Shown here: positions 62,201 through 64,000 of the stretch, piece after piece | Layout of the letters: each line of letters begins with the position of its first letter | How positions within the stretch are numbered: the stretch's first letter is position 1 | Assembly (NCBI RefSeq): GCF_031877795.1 | Contig: NC_133938.1 | Location: 11,068,920-11,132,919 of the forward strand | Source of the DNA: Strix aluco | Lineage: Eukaryota; Chordata; Aves; Strigiformes; Strigidae | Reading direction: 5' to 3' | DNA length: 64,000 nucleotides | Notes under the pieces: model-generated | Told to the model about the DNA's origin: nothing | The model's database searches: none | The model's input: the letters and a program-made list of their open reading frames with translations, nothing else | Made by a program: the position numbers and the translations under genes

Positions 62201-64000
62201 TACCTCAGGTGTGTGAGCACTACCAGTTGTACATGCCCTTCTGGAACACCTACATTTGTCCTCTCAAAAGGTAGCCGTATTTCAGCCATGTAGCCAGACT
62301 GAAGGTGTGTCTAGACAATTGTATTAATGGAAACTGAAAGCAAAATGAAAGTGAGTTTGTTTTGTAGATACTTTATGTAGGTGAACTGCAAATAAACGAT
62401 CTCAACTTGAGAAGACATAGCTCACCAGTTGTTATGACAACTGTTGAACTAGTAATGCTGCACTTGTGTCTTTTATAGTAAGGCCTAATGCTTGTGAGGT
62501 TGAAGCAAGTTTTATAATTACATTATTTTAAAAGGACTGTGCACCCAAATATGATTATCTTATTCAATAAAATGTTTCTAATAGTAGTAAGGCCAAGCCA
62601 TGTTCTGCTTTTCTGGAAAACAGGATAATGAAATTTCACGTGTGCCTTTTTGATATCCTTAAGGAAATCAGTTAGCATGCTTTTGATGACTCCTAGGTTC
62701 GTCTCCAGGCTGTGACCCCCTATTTCTGTGAATGTGTTGGATGAGTCAAAAGCTGTTAGAAGGAGATCATATTTTAGTGAATGCATGTGGTACTAATTCT
62801 TTATCATAAATTAACATACACCTATTAAATGACACTCTACTCTGAAGAGTAGCTAAGTGGAAAGGTCTGTTGTGTATGTTTAGGCCTATCTGCTTGATTA
62901 AATAACTTTAAAAGAGCTGCACAGAAAGAAAACTGATGAGGGAAGTAAATTCTGTTCTGCCTTATGCGTCCATTAAATTGTTCACTAATTTTTCTGAATG
63001 CTTTTGCAACCCAGCTGACATCTGATCTTTAGGAATATTACTGAAATCCCAATTGACTTGGCCAGTTAGAAAAACAAATCTTTACTTTTTTTAAGTAAAC
63101 ATGTTTTATTTAATACATAGAAATGCAATGAAGTGAACTGAAATTGTGACAAGGATAGACAGATGTTGTCCTTGTGACCTTTTACAGCTGCTGTTAGCTG
63201 GATTAATAAATGTATAATGAAGGGTAAGCTTACTTTTATTCTAGTTTTCCACTAGAGGCTCCACATCTTTGTGATTTGCTGTTGTAGGAGAGGAGAAACG
63301 GAATTAGCGGCTGTAATTAATAAGATTCTAGGTAGAGAGCAGGGTTGAAGGGACCTGAGGACATTTGCAGGGTACAATGAAGCAGAAAAAGCATCCAGTA
63401 AAATGTGTCTGTTTCAGAAATGTGCACTGCATTATGTAATGTGAGCAAAGGTTAGACGCCCTCGTTCCAGGTATTCCCAGAGAGGTTGTGTGCTAGAACG
63501 GCGCAGCATGGCTGGCGATCTTGTAACTCAGGGCAGATTTTGCTTCCCATTGGGCTTTTAGAGTTTTGTAGGCCAAGGCAAGAGATGGAAGGGGCAGTAA
63601 TAGTGAAAATGCACTGCTGATAAGGCTAATCTATGCGCTTTGTTAGGACTTTTGAAACATCTCGACACATTTCCAGTGAGTAATTTCATAGCTCAGTGGC
63701 TTTGATTAGCTTGTGTCTCTAGTCTTATATTCTAGTCAGTATAGGTCTTTACATATTGAATACCTCCTTCGTTCCTACTGTAAGGTATGTCTGGAAAGCT
63801 CAGCTTGAGAATCAAACCTTTAGAAACTATGGTTTAGAGATTAACTCTGATCAAGTCTATGTTAGGAGTAGAAATGAAAATTAACAGAGGGATTAAAACA
63901 ACAGGGCAACTGTATTCAACTGTAACACAGTAAGAACACCGAGTGGTGTATTGGAGAATGGGAATTTTGTGCTGACTATGTATGTTTCTTCTTTAAATTG

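Larger units (their letters stand above)
52665..64000 (+). other. GPBP1L1: probable GPBP1L1 intron 1 (partial)
   Basis: 11.3 kb without recognisable coding exons. The first 900 bases are the GC-rich shoulder of the CpG island and carry further GT donors (for example GTGAGC at 53339), so alternative first exons are possible. The rest is AT-rich. It contains a 19-base T-run at 53606-53624, a CR1 3' end at 59081-59258 and mixed poly(T) near 58911-58931. Intron status follows from the exon 1 call and known gene structure. Confidence 0.6.

Noticed and set aside
1-64000. CRISPR arrays, tRNA/rRNA genes, LTR elements, bacterial-type operons
   Set aside because: No spaced identical repeats, cloverleaf-like genes, paired LTRs or prokaryotic gene spacing were seen; the sequence is vertebrate nuclear DNA.

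Overview
The window comes from a bird nuclear genome. The evidence is five vertebrate-style gene loci with spliced exons and CpG-island promoters, a 3'-end fragment of an avian CR1 LINE, and a gene for egg-white/yolk riboflavin-binding protein close to the chicken one. By recall of the chicken protein, identity is roughly 87%, so the species is probably not a close relative of chicken, though this cannot be settled here.

Layout, left to right. Bases 1-7552 are most likely intron 1 of MAST2 (minus strand); its first coding exon is at 7553-7741 inside a large CpG island (about 7195-8420). From 8.4 to 18.1 kb there is no gene I can support. The riboflavin-binding protein gene RBP (plus strand, five coding exons, 18167-29724, 238 aa) follows. 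From 30 to 40.2 kb there is non-coding DNA with a pure 225 bp pentanucleotide array and a 26 bp perfect palindrome. IPP/KLHL27 (plus strand, eight coding exons, 40470-46051, 584 aa) starts in a CpG island carrying two NRF1-type palindromes. TMEM69 (minus strand, two coding exons, 49839-51233, 252 aa) shares a CpG-island bidirectional promoter (about 51.65-52.7 kb) with GPBP1L1, of which only the first non-coding exon and part of intron 1 lie in the window. The order MAST2-IPP-TMEM69-GPBP1L1 and their relative strands match, as I recall it, the human 1p34.1 block; RBP lies between MAST2 and IPP.

The genes do not form a pathway. MAST2 (kinase), IPP (BTB-kelch adaptor), TMEM69 (membrane protein) and GPBP1L1 (transcription-related) are broadly expressed housekeeping-type genes with GC-rich promoters. 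RBP instead has a TATA-box promoter outside any CpG island, as expected of a liver/oviduct hormone-driven gene. I found no virus-derived element, CRISPR array, tRNA or rRNA, and no clearly undescribed system. The most notable observation is that both N-glycosylation sequons known in chicken RBP are absent here while two new sequons have appeared elsewhere in the protein.
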